Made by a program: the position numbers and the translations under genes
Notes under the pieces: generated by a model
Told to the model about the DNA's origin: nothing
Seen by the model: the letters and a program-made list of their open reading frames with translations, nothing else
The model's database searches: none
Shown: positions 24,307-33,692 of the stretch, in pieces
How positions within the stretch are numbered: position 1 is the first letter of the stretch
How the letters are laid out: each line of letters begins with the position of its first letter
DNA from: GCA-2688265 sp964527395
GTDB taxonomy: Archaea; Nanobdellota; Nanobdellia; Woesearchaeales; GW2011-AR9
Assembly: GCA_964527395.1 (NCBI GenBank)
Contig: CAZGQD010000007.1
Coordinates: 4,723-68,722 of the forward strand
Direction: 5' to 3'
Length of the DNA stretch: 64,000 nt

Positions 24307-25653
24307 CTATTCGCTTCTTAGACTAGTTGCAGGATCTTGATTTGCTGCTTTTCTAGCTGGTAAATAGCCGCAAAGTACTCCGAACAATGCTGATGAGATG
24401 ATTATAATTGCTAAGAAGAAGTAATTTATCTCAATAATAAATAGGTTTGGAGCTACAAAATTTAGGAAAGCGTATTCTAAGGATTTTGCAAAACTTATTC
24501 CAATAATTACTCCAATTAATCCACCAATCAGACCGAAAATAGCACTTTCTGTTAAGAATAAGGTTAAGATTTGCCATTTTTTTGCTCCTACAGCTTTAAG
24601 AACACCGATTTCTCTTCTTCTTTCTAAAACTGCTGTAAACATAGTGTTCATAATACCAACACCACCTACGAAAAGACTGATTGCTGCTATTCCTACCAAT
24701 ACTGCTGAAACTGCTGTTAAAATTGCTTCAAATGAAGCTGCCATCTGCTGCGTTGTTTGAATCTCAAAGTCTTCTTTATTTTCTTCTAGATCTCTGTGTT
24801 TTCTAAGTTCTTTTGTAATTTTATCTTTTATATTGGTTAGATCTTCACCTGTTTCAACTTCAGCTATGATGAAACCTAACTCTTCTTTTTTGTGATTGAA
24901 TATTTCCCAATATGTTTCTATTGGTATACTAATACTTCTATCATCAATAGAATTTCCTATCGCTTGCCAAAAGCCAACTGCTTTGAATTCATGACCTTGA
25001 ATGGCGATTTTGTCTCCTAATTCCACGTTTTTTTCGAACAAATTACTTCTTAAGTAGTCTTGAGCTAAAACAGCTTTGTATTTGTCGCCTTTTTCTATTG
25101 CTCTACCGCTTGCTAACCTGAAATTTTGTCCTTCACCAATTAGTTCTCTGGCTTCTGGGTCATCATCGCTACCGTAAACTAAGAAATATCTTGTTTTGTC
25201 ATTGTATTCGATGGCCCCTGTTGTGTAAATGAAACCGGCAGTTCTTTTTACACCCAAGGTCTTTTCAACTATTTCTTTATCGTCAGTGGTGAGAGGAGTT
25301 GCTGTTTGTGAGAGGCCTGCAGTAAGAGCGCTTCCTTTTGGGTTTATAAATAAAATGTCTGAACCTAATGTGTCAAGTTGGGCTGAAAGAGCTGTTTTTA
25401 AACCCATGCCGATTAATAAAAGAGAAACTATTGCTAGGACTCCTATAATAATTCCAAACAAAGTTAGCCAACTTCTCTTTTTTCTTTGTCTTAGTTGTTT
25501 TGTGACAAGAGCGAAATAGTCTTTGAATAATGCAAACTTTGTGTCAAAAGTAGATTTACTGTTTCTTGAATTGTTAGAAGCAATTTTTTTTACTGAATCT
25601 AGGTTTTTTTGAGCTTTTTTCTTTGGTTTTGATTGGTGGTTTTGATTCTTCAT
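24307..25653 (-). CDS. ABC transporter permease, MacB/FtsX type (second subunit)
   Basis: 448 residues. A ~45-residue Lys/Ser/Asn-rich cytosolic leader is followed by TM1 (WLTLFGIIIGVLAIVSLLLIGMGL), a large MacB-type extracellular domain (about 90-300) and an FtsX domain with three TMs, including VGGVGIMNTMFTAVLERRREIGVLKAVGAKK and the final EYAF...PARKAANQDPATSLR. Overlaps the first permease by 4 bp (ATGA), with GGAGGCGAT as ribosome binding site. It likely pairs with 25650-26855 and the ATPase at 31081-31758. Confidence 0.88.
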   Translation of the reverse strand: MKNQNHQSKPKKKAQKNLDSVKKIASNNSRNSKSTFDTKFALFKDYFALVTKQLRQRKKRSWLTLFGIIIGVLAIVSLLLIGMGLKTALSAQLDTLGSDILFINPKGSALTAGLSQTATPLTTDDKEIVEKTLGVKRTAGFIYTTGAIEYNDKTRYFLVYGSDDDPEARELIGEGQNFRLASGRAIEKGDKYKAVLAQDYLRSNLFEKNVELGDKIAIQGHEFKAVGFWQAIGNSIDDRSISIPIETYWEIFNHKKEELGFIIAEVETGEDLTNIKDKITKELRKHRDLEENKEDFEIQTTQQMAASFEAILTAVSAVLVGIAAISLFVGGVGIMNTMFTAVLERRREIGVLKAVGAKKWQILTLFLTESAIFGLIGGLIGVIIGISFAKSLEYAFLNFVAPNLFIIEINYFFLAIIIISSALFGVLCGYLPARKAANQDPATSLRSE

Positions 25654-26855
25654 TTTCGCATCGCCTCCACTGGAGTGATCATGCTCGCTTCATTACTAGG
25701 AAAATAACCACTAAGAGCACCAATTATAGTTGAAAGTAATGTTAATGTGATTAAAAGGATTGGAGAGATATTTATTTGGACCAAATTAATTGACAACTGA
25801 GTGATTAAGACATATTCTATCAAAAGAGCGATTGATGAACCGATAATTATCCCAAAAACTCCTCCAATAAAGCCCAAAATGGCACTCTCAGTTAAAAAAA
25901 GGTTTTTTATGTCAGATCTTTTTGCTCCAATTGAACGAAGAATGCCTATTTCATTGGTTCTTTCTACTACATTTGTATACATTGTGTTCATAATGCCTAC
26001 GCTGCCAACGAACAAAGCTATTGATGCTATACCTACTAGAACACCTTGAAGAACTATGATTATACTGTTAAGAGTATTCAAAAGGTTTTGAGGACTTTCT
26101 ACTGAGAAATCTTCACTTCCTTTTTTAACAGCCCTAATATCTCTTAACTCATCTTCTATTTTTGGGATTAATTTGTTTAATTCTTCAGTTGTTTGGACAA
26201 TGATTGCATCATAATCCTGATCTATTTGAAGGATTGATCTTAATGTTTCTTCAGGGATTATTATAGCGTCATCTTTTTGAGGGTTACCAGTTGATTCAAA
26301 AATGCCTGAAACTTCTAACTCTTGATTTTCTACCAAGATTTTGTCTCTAAGTCCTACTCCTTTGTCAAAGGAGCTTATTGCAATGTTTTTACCAATTGTT
26401 ATTTCAAAACTGTCTTTTTTTGGAAGTCTTCCTTTTTCTAAATGATAGTCCATAGCTTCAAGTACTAGGTCTAGTTCAGTTTGATCTTCAGGAATACTAG
26501 CAATAGGGACGTTTTTTACTTCTTCTTCATATTCTATGTTTGTAAGCCTGATCAATCTTCCGACAACTAAGTTTGCTCCATTGATTTTTTGAATCTTTTC
26601 TTTATCTTTGATTGTTAGTGGCATAGAAACTGCTGTTCCAGGTGGACCAAAACCAGCAGTAGCTGCAGTGATTATGATTTTGTCTGAACCTAAACTAGCA
26701 AATTCTTGCTCAATTCCACTTTTTATGCCACTAGTGATTAGAATAAGAGTTATAACTGAAGCTATTCCAATTGTGATAGCAAAAACTGTTAAGAAGAGCC
26801 TTAGTTTACGTTTAAATATGTTCTTGATGATGAATTTAAAGAAATCTGCTCTCAT
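25650..26855 (-). CDS. ABC transporter permease, MacB/FtsX type (first subunit)
   Basis: 401 residues. TM1 (LRLFLTVFAITIGIASVITLILITSGI), MacB-like extracellular domain, then FtsX motif VGSVGIMNTMYTNVVERTNEIGILRSIGAKRSDI and the ending SGYFPSNEASMITPVEAMRK. It follows the secreted CARDB-like gene by 11 nt with a GGTAGGTGC ribosome binding site. These systems move lipoproteins or peptides or act mechanically on the envelope. With two different permeases a heterodimer is likely. Confidence 0.88.
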   Translation of the reverse strand: MRADFFKFIIKNIFKRKLRLFLTVFAITIGIASVITLILITSGIKSGIEQEFASLGSDKIIITAATAGFGPPGTAVSMPLTIKDKEKIQKINGANLVVGRLIRLTNIEYEEEVKNVPIASIPEDQTELDLVLEAMDYHLEKGRLPKKDSFEITIGKNIAISSFDKGVGLRDKILVENQELEVSGIFESTGNPQKDDAIIIPEETLRSILQIDQDYDAIIVQTTEELNKLIPKIEDELRDIRAVKKGSEDFSVESPQNLLNTLNSIIIVLQGVLVGIASIALFVGSVGIMNTMYTNVVERTNEIGILRSIGAKRSDIKNLFLTESAILGFIGGVFGIIIGSSIALLIEYVLITQLSINLVQINISPILLITLTLLSTIIGALSGYFPSNEASMITPVEAMRK

Positions 26856-26866
26856 GTTTTGAGCAC

Positions 26867-28180
26867 CTACCTTTTTGATCTCTTATTATTGTTACTACTT
26901 TTGTTCTTAGTTGAATCATGTTTATTTCCATTATCTTTTTTTGAGTCTTTTTTCTTTGGCAAATACTTCTTTTTGTAGTAATAATAAGCACCTGCAATTA
27001 TAGCAATTAAAAAGATAAATGAGAAGATTGACCTTTTTTTGGCAATGCCTAAAGAGACTGCTTCTGATCTTGAGTAAACTGGCAGAGTAACTTGAAAATC
27101 TTGAGTAACTTCATTGTTTAAAGAGTCCAAATATGTTAATTGTACGTTTAAGTTTGTGTCTTTTCTGGAGTTTACAGTTAAAGTAATTGTTTCAGATTCA
27201 GTATCGTCTCTGTCGATATCACCAATGTAAAAACTTTGTTGTGAGTTAAGAACTTTATAGTTTTCTGAATCTAGTAACGTGATTGTTGCTGATTTAATTT
27301 CACCAAGGCCTTTGTTAGCAATTTCTAAAGTAATTTCGCCAGTTTTTTGTCCTTTCCAAATATTTGTTTTTGATACTTGTACATCAATGTCTAAGTTTGA
27401 ACCTACTAAAATTGTTAAGTATTCTTTCTCACTGTAACTTGTACCTGTGTTATCTTCATAATCTAATGTGAGTGGGACTTTATAAAGGCCTGGCTCTGTT
27501 GTAGGGTCTGTGTAAATTTTGTAATGAAGACCAATACTTTCATCTGCGCTTAGTGTTCCAATAGTTTTCTTTGAACTTGATTGGTAAGCAGCAAAAGGAG
27601 TTGTGTCTGCTGAAAAATCTAAACTTGCACTAATTGATTTTAAGATTGAGTCTGCTTTGTTTTGGATGGTGAGGATTAAAGCTGCTTCTTGACCTGGAAG
27701 TACTGGCATAGGATCAAATTCAACTGAACTGATATCAAGTTGGGCACTGTATGTACTTATATCTACTGTCAAAGTTGTTTTTGATGAACCTTCATAACCC
27801 TCTACAATTACGTATACATCAAATTCAGCATCACCTTCAACTGCTTCATCTGAAACTAAAAGTTCGAATTCTGCTTCTTTTGAAAAGTCTGTACCACTTT
27901 TAAGGCTACCAAGATTAATTTCTGTTTCACCATAAGCTTCTAAAGGGTAACTTGGATCAATTGTGACTTTTACATCACCAGTTATAGTTTCACCTATGTT
28001 TTCTATTTGTAAATCAATTGTGACCACATCACCTGGTTCTACAGGGTCAGGATCTTGGCTAAGAAGAGAAACTGTAAAATCATTATCTTGCAAAGCAGCT
28101 AGAGCAGTTGTGCTTAAAAGAGTCGTAATTATTATGATTGTAACTAATGTAAATAGAGTAGATTTGTTGAAGTTTTTCAC
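26867..28180 (-). CDS. Secreted, membrane-anchored CARDB/COG1361-like protein
   Basis: 437 residues if translation starts at GTG 28180, which has AGGTGAT six nt upstream and gives a clean signal peptide ending TALA; ATG 28213 would add 11 residues. The ectodomain is three to four Ig-like beta repeats typical of CARDB / S-layer-like archaeal proteins (FDPMPVLPGQEAALILTIQN; DPDPVEPGDVVTIDLQIEN; KGLGEIKSATITLLD). A C-terminal TM (about 385-405) and a Lys/Asn-rich cytosolic tail follow. First gene of the permease operon; probably an accessory subunit of the exporter. Confidence 0.8.
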   Translation of the reverse strand: MKNFNKSTLFTLVTIIIITTLLSTTALAALQDNDFTVSLLSQDPDPVEPGDVVTIDLQIENIGETITGDVKVTIDPSYPLEAYGETEINLGSLKSGTDFSKEAEFELLVSDEAVEGDAEFDVYVIVEGYEGSSKTTLTVDISTYSAQLDISSVEFDPMPVLPGQEAALILTIQNKADSILKSISASLDFSADTTPFAAYQSSSKKTIGTLSADESIGLHYKIYTDPTTEPGLYKVPLTLDYEDNTGTSYSEKEYLTILVGSNLDIDVQVSKTNIWKGQKTGEITLEIANKGLGEIKSATITLLDSENYKVLNSQQSFYIGDIDRDDTESETITLTVNSRKDTNLNVQLTYLDSLNNEVTQDFQVTLPVYSRSEAVSLGIAKKRSIFSFIFLIAIIAGAYYYYKKKYLPKKKDSKKDNGNKHDSTKNKSSNNNKRSKR

Positions 28181-28240
28181 CTTGCCATCACCTTGTTTAA
28201 AAGAATAAAACAACCTTTATTAAGGTAATGGTTTTGTGTA

Positions 28241-28675
28241 TTAACAAGGATTCTGAAATTCAGCAATTATCTCTAAATATTCTTTTTTTTGTTCAAGGAT
28301 GATTTTTTGTGCTGGACAATCAGAATTATCAGTTATTTCATCACATTTTATTGAATTCTTATAGTATGTTGACGGTTCTATTTTTACAATCCAACCTTTT
28401 TCTGTTTTTTCTATTAGTAAATCACTTTGATTTAACTCATGTCCTTTGTTGTGATAATATTCAATTGTAAGATCCATTGCTTCTTCAGATGATTGAATTG
28501 TACCAACTATTGTGCCTACTTTTTCTTGGATTGAACAAGAACCATAACCTGATGTTTCATCTATTTCTTGGATAATTACTATTGCAGATGTTATTAAAAT
28601 TAATATAAATATTGAAATAGTCATTATTTTGATTATTTTTTTAAATTGAAATTTTGGTTTTTTATTTTTGTTCAT
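28241..28675 (-). CDS. Small secreted or anchored protein, unknown
   Basis: 144 residues. Basic N-terminus, one TM/signal anchor (about 14-35, IMTISIFILILITSAIVII), then a polar domain with four Cys (YGSCSIQ, IKCDEITDNSDCPAQ, final NPC) that may form disulfides. No family recognised. It sits between the exporter operon and the truncated GyrI-like gene. Confidence 0.55.
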   Translation of the reverse strand: MNKNKKPKFQFKKIIKIMTISIFILILITSAIVIIQEIDETSGYGSCSIQEKVGTIVGTIQSSEEAMDLTIEYYHNKGHELNQSDLLIEKTEKGWIVKIEPSTYYKNSIKCDEITDNSDCPAQKIILEQKKEYLEIIAEFQNPC

Positions 28676-28696
28676 TTTTAAGACTCTCTAGACAGT

Positions 28697-29092
28697 TCAT
28701 TTTATTGGTTGTCTTAATATTGTTTTAAGTTTTTCTGGAGCGGTTTTTCGTGGATCAGAGAGATATATCTCATGATGAAAGCCATTTTCAGTGAAACTAT
28801 TTTGCTTAATGAAATCTTTCATCTTTTGAATAGTTTTTTCTTCTTCTGAATAAGGACCTATATGCATTACTTGAACACAGCTACCTTCATTTAATGTTTC
28901 AAATTTAATTTTGTTAATAAGAAGTAATGCTTTCTTCTTTATAACAGAAGTCTTTGCTGATTCTATTGCTTCTTTTGAGACTGATTTTGGCATACGGATC
29001 ATGAGTTTCCAATACCATTCTGACCTTGGTACTTTTAAAGCAGGCTTCTTTGACTTTACCCACCAAAGCCCTTCTAGTTTTGGAACTTGCTG
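28697..29092 (-). pseudogene. GyrI-like small-molecule-binding protein, 5' truncated
   Basis: The C-terminal ~130 residues of a GyrI-like protein are clear: VPKLEGLWWV, WYWKLMIRMPKSVSKE, KFETLNEGSCVQVMHIGPYSEE and YLSDPRKTAPEKLKTILRQP, all typical of the family. Full members have about 70-80 more residues before EGLWW. Here the frame continues upstream to an ATG at 29134, but that part (NKAHQHLYGELQQ) is antisense to the DHH gene and shows no homology. Homology stops near 29087. This looks like loss of the 5' end by deletion or a misassembly. Confidence 0.7.
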
Positions 29093-30189
29093 TAGCTCAC
29101 CATAGAGATGCTGATGGGCTTTGTTCAGCAGCAATTTTGTCTAAGCATTGTTTAGATAATGGATATTCTTTATTAGATGATATTGATTTTTATTCCGTGA
29201 ACAATACCAAACGTAATCTTGTGCCTGAGCAAGAAGCTGTATTGCTTAATAGTGGTATTAAAACACTTGTATGTACAGACTTTGCAACAAGAGATATTGA
29301 ACAAATTGTCAGATTGATTGGGAGAGGCATCTATTTTGCAGTAGTTGATCATCATGATTACTCTACTGGGCTTTTGGAAAATGCTTCACTTCTGATAAAC
29401 TCAAATATGTTGAATTTGCATACTGGAAGTGAATCTGGGCATCATGAGGGTGCAGCAGGTGACTTAATGCATAGATTAGTGGGTGGAAGTCATACTCAAT
29501 GGCTATCTCAAGTAGCTTTGTGTGGTGATTTAATACCTGGAGATTATGCTTCTGGTGTAAAAAGGACTGCTGATATCTTGAATATAGTTGGTTTGGCACG
29601 TAAGAAAAGTGAGACTATTCAAGAAATTGATCTTATGTGTAGAAAACTTATTGGATATTTGGTTGAAGCGAATGCTGCAGATGGGTTCATGGGACTTTTT
29701 AATTCTGATAGTAGATTAAGGGAGAGATATTTTGAAGTAGAATCTGCTGTAAATGATGAAGTAGATAAATTGCATTCTTTAGAGAGATATGCTGGTTCTT
29801 TAGACATGCTTGTAGATGAAAATAAACTCTCAAATGGCAATTATAGGATAATAAAAGGACAAGACAAAGATGCTGAAGACTTTACTGTAGTTGTTCATGG
29901 CTACTGTGAAGGAAAATATGATGTTATCGAACAAGTACTAAAGAGGCATATGCCTAGTATAAAAACAGATAATATCACTTTTGTTTTATATTCTCAAGAT
30001 TGTGAAAATCCAGATAAAGTTGAGTTTAGAGTGTATAACAACTGTCCTGATGAGGTAGATTGTGCTTTTATTAGTAGCACGCTTGGAGGAGGAGGACATA
30101 AGAACAGAGCTGGCGCTACAACATATGAAGAAGGTTTAGGTATTGTTGAAAAAGCAGTGAATATGGTTCTTGAAGCCTATAGAACATGA
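29026..30189 (+). CDS. DHH-family phosphoesterase, 5' end replaced
   Basis: Homology begins at about 29092 with VAHHRDADGLCSAAIL (motif I). It continues with VCTDFATRD, the name-giving VDHHDY, GDLIPGDYASGV, and C-terminal DHHA1 motif GGGGHKNRAGAT, about 365 residues. DHH proteins cleave phosphodiesters such as nanoRNA or cyclic dinucleotides, or act as RecJ-like exonucleases. No ATG precedes motif I: the frame reaches a TTG at 29026 only by reading antisense through the GyrI-like gene. The true start and promoter appear to be missing. Confidence 0.75.
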   Translation: MVLLKQASLTLPTKALLVLELAVAHHRDADGLCSAAILSKHCLDNGYSLLDDIDFYSVNNTKRNLVPEQEAVLLNSGIKTLVCTDFATRDIEQIVRLIGRGIYFAVVDHHDYSTGLLENASLLINSNMLNLHTGSESGHHEGAAGDLMHRLVGGSHTQWLSQVALCGDLIPGDYASGVKRTADILNIVGLARKKSETIQEIDLMCRKLIGYLVEANAADGFMGLFNSDSRLRERYFEVESAVNDEVDKLHSLERYAGSLDMLVDENKLSNGNYRIIKGQDKDAEDFTVVVHGYCEGKYDVIEQVLKRHMPSIKTDNITFVLYSQDCENPDKVEFRVYNNCPDEVDCAFISSTLGGGGHKNRAGATTYEEGLGIVEKAVNMVLEAYRT

Positions 30190-30284
30190 AAACATGGATT
30201 CTGTTTGATGATTTACTAAATTAATAAGTATTTTAATTATTGTAATTGACTTAAGTTATTAATTTGATCTAATTGGCTTTTTTT

Positions 30285-31028
30285 ATGTTTGGCAGATTAA
30301 AACAGTCTATTGACAAAGTAGTTAACTTAGCTTTTTGCACTGGTTTGTTAGTTGGTTCTCCTACTGTTGAAGCTAGTGAAGGATGGGGTGCAGTATTACC
30401 AGCAGTTGTTTTACCTAAAGAAGAAAATCCTTATTTATCATTATGGGCAGGAGCTGGATCAACGGTTTATAATAATGAAGAAAGAGGTAAAAATATTAAA
30501 TTTTACTTCACTTCAAACCTTAATGCAGTTCCAAAAGAGGATGTAGATACAAAAGGAGTGAGGAATGTTTCCTTTGATATTGAAGAGTTTTCTGTTAGAC
30601 CCAGGTTAAAAGCAGAGTTAATTTCTTTATTAGAAGGAGATGTTAAATTAGGAAGTATTACGAAATATGAAATTAGAAGTAACAAAGAAGATAATGTGCG
30701 TTCAGGTATTTACTGTGAAAGTTCTGCATTAAAAAACAATAGATCAATCTTTAAGTTTTATCTAGTTGACTCTGAAAATCCAGAAATGCAGGCAACTTTT
30801 TATTCAGTACAGCAGCTATTTGATGGTAAAATTGCTCCAAGTTTATACATTTTAAGTACAAAATCAAGAGATTCTGATGAAGGTTATTTCTATGGGGAGA
30901 TTTCTCTGGAGGTTAAAATTGGAGATAACTCAAGTACTGTTTCATTATATGGACAAGAACAATATTATGCTGATTTTAGTGGTAATACATACCAGCGTCC
31001 ACTTTTTGGTCTGAAAAAAAGATTTTAA
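30285..31028 (+). CDS. Secreted protein, unknown
   Basis: 247 residues from ATG 30285 (an earlier TTG at 30273 is less likely). Signal peptide of about 27 residues ending near VEASEG (FGRLKQSIDKVVNLAFCTGLLVGSPTVEA). The mature part is beta-rich with few Cys and has a C-terminal YQRPLFGLKKRF. No family recognised. It precedes the exporter ATPase by 52 nt on the same strand, so it may belong to that system. Confidence 0.5.
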   Translation: MFGRLKQSIDKVVNLAFCTGLLVGSPTVEASEGWGAVLPAVVLPKEENPYLSLWAGAGSTVYNNEERGKNIKFYFTSNLNAVPKEDVDTKGVRNVSFDIEEFSVRPRLKAELISLLEGDVKLGSITKYEIRSNKEDNVRSGIYCESSALKNNRSIFKFYLVDSENPEMQATFYSVQQLFDGKIAPSLYILSTKSRDSDEGYFYGEISLEVKIGDNSSTVSLYGQEQYYADFSGNTYQRPLFGLKKRF

Positions 31029-31080
31029 TAGTATGTTTAACGGAACTAATATAAGTTAGACTAGTTTGTTTGTAATTATT

Positions 31081-31758
31081 ATGGGTGAATTGTATAAGTT
31101 AGTTGATGTTCACAAGAACTTTGATCTTGGTACTGTTGTAGTTCGTGTTCTCAAAAAGATTAGTTTAGTTATAAAAAAAGGTGAGTTTGTAGCAATCACA
31201 GGAGCTTCTGGAAGTGGGAAAAGTACTCTTATGAATTTGCTTGGAATGCTTGATGTGCCTTCTAATGGGAACATCTATTTTGAATCTGAAGATGTTTCTA
31301 AGCTTAGTGATGATGATTTAGCTGTGATTCGTGGTAAGAAAGTAGGGTTTATTTTTCAACAATTTCAATTGATTTCTACACTTACTGCACTTGAGAATGT
31401 GGCATTGCCACTATTGTTTCAAGGAATTGCTAAAGAAGATAGGTTGGAAAAGGCATCTGCACTTCTTGATTCTGTTGGGCTTTCTGATAGAATGCATCAT
31501 AAGCCAAGTGAGTTATCAGGTGGGCAGCAACAACGTGTAGCTATCGCGCGTGCGCTTGTGAATGATCCAGAAGTGATACTTGCAGATGAGCCTACTGGTA
31601 ATCTTGATTCAGTAACTGGTCGTGAGATTATGAATATGCTGCTTGATTTCAATAAAAAAGGAAAAACAATAATATTGATTACGCATGACAAAGAGCTTGC
31701 TTCTTTCGCTAGGAGAGGGATCTTCCTTAAGGATGGCCTTGTCCATAGAGACTCGTGA
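31081..31758 (+). CDS. ABC transporter ATPase, MacB/LolD type
   Basis: 225 residues from ATG 31081 (MGELYKLVDVHKNF). Walker A GASGSGKST (about 41-49), Q-loop IFQQFQLI, signature LSGGQQQRVAIARAL, Walker B VILADEPTGNLDS and H-loop ITHDKE. Closest in style to the LolD/MacB group, matching the two permeases at 24307-26855 on the other strand about 4 kb away. Its 3' end overlaps the convergent aminotransferase gene by 32 bp. Confidence 0.92.
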   Translation: MGELYKLVDVHKNFDLGTVVVRVLKKISLVIKKGEFVAITGASGSGKSTLMNLLGMLDVPSNGNIYFESEDVSKLSDDDLAVIRGKKVGFIFQQFQLISTLTALENVALPLLFQGIAKEDRLEKASALLDSVGLSDRMHHKPSELSGGQQQRVAIARALVNDPEVILADEPTGNLDSVTGREIMNMLLDFNKKGKTIILITHDKELASFARRGIFLKDGLVHRDS

Positions 31759-32950
31759 ATGCAGTTAATCTCTGTCTTAATTGAGCTTCTTGTTCTGGTT
31801 TAAAACTTGAAGCGCTAATTCTAAGCATATCTGTCTGACCAAATGGTCTTCCAGGGCTTGTAATAATTCCAACTCTTGCTAAGTTATGCATAAGCTGTCC
31901 TCCGTTGTCGTATGCTTCGTGTTTTGCTCCTAGATACATTGCTCCTTGAGGTGTTAATTTTTTTCCTTGGAGGTCTGTGAAACCTGCTTTGCTGAATGCT
32001 TCTGCCAGAATTCCTAGTCTATTTGCGTACGCTGCTGCTATGCTGTGTAATCCTTGGTAACCAGTTTCTCTATCTGCTTTAAGCATTTTTGCTGCTGCAA
32101 ATTGTGTTAATCTATCAGGGTGAACAGTTGATCTGATTCTAGCTCCAATAGCAGGTGCTACTAATTTGTCTGGAAGGATCATGTAACCGTGCCCTCTAAC
32201 TCCAGCTAAACCATAGATTTTTGTTAAAGAACCTATTGCAATTCCTGTATTTTTATTATGTGCTATAATAGAAGATCTGTTGCCTTCTGGCCTCATAGAA
32301 AGATAAGTTTCATCCATAATAGTTGGCATAATTCTTAATCTTCTTAGATCTTGATCCGCTATGGTTTCTCCAGATGGGTTTGATGGACTTGAAGCTACAA
32401 CTAAACTAGGGTGTGCTCTTAAGGCTTCATCTAAAGTTTTTGGAAAAATTAGTCTTTTACCATTTAAACTTTCTTCCATTTGATCTTTTGTGCAAGAAAA
32501 ATAAGGTGTTAGAATCGCTGCTGGCCTGTCACAGATTTTTGGTCTTAGTAATTGTAAGGCTAGCTGCATTGAATGCATAGCACCTGCTGTAATAACTACA
32601 TTGTTTGGATTTACTTCATGTCCAGTTTGATTTTGATAAAGTTGGGCTATTTCTGTTCTTAGTTCTTCATTACCTTGCCATTCACCTGCGGGGTATTCCA
32701 AAAGCATTGCTGTTTTTAGTGCACCTTTTTGATAACTATCTATCAATTCTTGTTTTAATCTACTTGGTAAAAGTGATGAATCTGGATTTCCAATATCTAA
32801 CCTTGTTAGTTGGTCTGCTTTTGGGTGATTTGAAGCTAAGGCGCCAACTCTTTCTGGACCTAAGCTGTTTGGTCTTGGAAATATTTTATTTGGGTTTGGG
32901 ATAATTATTTGCTTGTCACTTAGATCTACCATCTCTTCTAAATCTGCCAT
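31727..32950 (-). CDS. PLP-dependent aminotransferase, class I/II
   Basis: 407 residues. Fold-type I aminotransferase: LDIGNPDSSLLP near residue 50, LEYPAGEWQGNEELR, NNVVITAGAMHSMQLAL (cofactor loop), SSPSNPSGE, MDETYL (the D-x-x-Y), Schiff-base Lys in GSLTKIYGLAGVRGHG and Arg in DMLRISASSF. The substrate is not readable; similar proteins include aspartate/aromatic or histidinol-phosphate transaminases. Convergent overlap with the ABC ATPase is a tight, compact-genome arrangement. Confidence 0.85.
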   Translation of the reverse strand: MADLEEMVDLSDKQIIIPNPNKIFPRPNSLGPERVGALASNHPKADQLTRLDIGNPDSSLLPSRLKQELIDSYQKGALKTAMLLEYPAGEWQGNEELRTEIAQLYQNQTGHEVNPNNVVITAGAMHSMQLALQLLRPKICDRPAAILTPYFSCTKDQMEESLNGKRLIFPKTLDEALRAHPSLVVASSPSNPSGETIADQDLRRLRIMPTIMDETYLSMRPEGNRSSIIAHNKNTGIAIGSLTKIYGLAGVRGHGYMILPDKLVAPAIGARIRSTVHPDRLTQFAAAKMLKADRETGYQGLHSIAAAYANRLGILAEAFSKAGFTDLQGKKLTPQGAMYLGAKHEAYDNGGQLMHNLARVGIITSPGRPFGQTDMLRISASSFKPEQEAQLRQRLTAFTSLYGQGHP

Positions 32951-33253
32951 TTTATTTTTTTCTCCTTCATTTTGCTTTTAAAGATGACTGTACTAGAATG
33001 GCCAACTTAGAATTCTGTTCTTTGATCTTGTTTTTGTTATTATATTTATTATTTTTGTTTAGAAGAATAAGATGACCAATGTGGGGCTCTAGCCAAATAG
33101 AAAAAAGAAGCTTATGAAACTTGTGAATCTGTTTGATTCTTGCTTGCTTAATCCTATTTTCATCTTAAATTGGAGTTTTTATTGAGATGTTTATAAATTA
33201 TGTGACACAAATTGGAAATTGAACAACATAAATTGGAAATAGAAATATTAAAA
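32951..33253. other. Intergenic region, 303 bp
   Basis: AT-rich, no gene found. It contains a good + strand TATA box (ATGTTTATAAATTATG, about 33187-33202) with no + strand gene for 700 bp. Two exact copies of AAATTGGAAAT (33209-33219 and 33230-33240) follow, 21 bp apart. Could be a small RNA promoter or operator pair; otherwise unremarkable. Confidence 0.4.
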
Positions 33254-33649
33254 TTATTTTAGAATTATGTATAAAGCTACTAGTTCTAAAACAAGCATTG
33301 CTGCGCAGAAGACTCTGAATCTGTCTCTGTTGACTTTAGCAAAATAATCCATCATGAATTTTAATACTTTGTCTGAAAAGAACAGAAAACTTGTGAAGAT
33401 TACAAGCATTGTGTAACCTGCGACAAACCATTGTGCTAATGTAAGATTTGAGAGAAATGAAACGTAGATCATGAATAATGCTAATACTCCAATTATTCCT
33501 ATTCTCCAAGCTTTGTTTTCTAAGTATAATTTGCTAAAAGGGTTTTTTTTATAATTTAGAAGTGTTTTTGGTGACACTATACCTATTATCATTTTTGCTG
33601 CACCTAATGCTAAGAGAACTACTGCTGTATAATCTGTTATTGTTGCCAT
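33254..33649 (-). CDS. Four-TM membrane protein, unknown
   Basis: 131 residues with hydrophobic segments at about 5-25, 50-68 (IGIIGVLALFMIYVSFL), 74-92 (WFVAGYTMLVIFTSFLFF) and 110-129 (FRVFCAAMLVLELVALYIIL). Basic loops (KNPFSK) suggest the inside. No family recognised. It lies divergently from the TauE-like gene across hairpin block A. Confidence 0.55.
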   Translation of the reverse strand: MATITDYTAVVLLALGAAKMIIGIVSPKTLLNYKKNPFSKLYLENKAWRIGIIGVLALFMIYVSFLSNLTLAQWFVAGYTMLVIFTSFLFFSDKVLKFMMDYFAKVNRDRFRVFCAAMLVLELVALYIILK

Positions 33650-33692
33650 GATGTAGGGATTATTTTTTTGTTTATAAATTGTTGTTTTTCTT

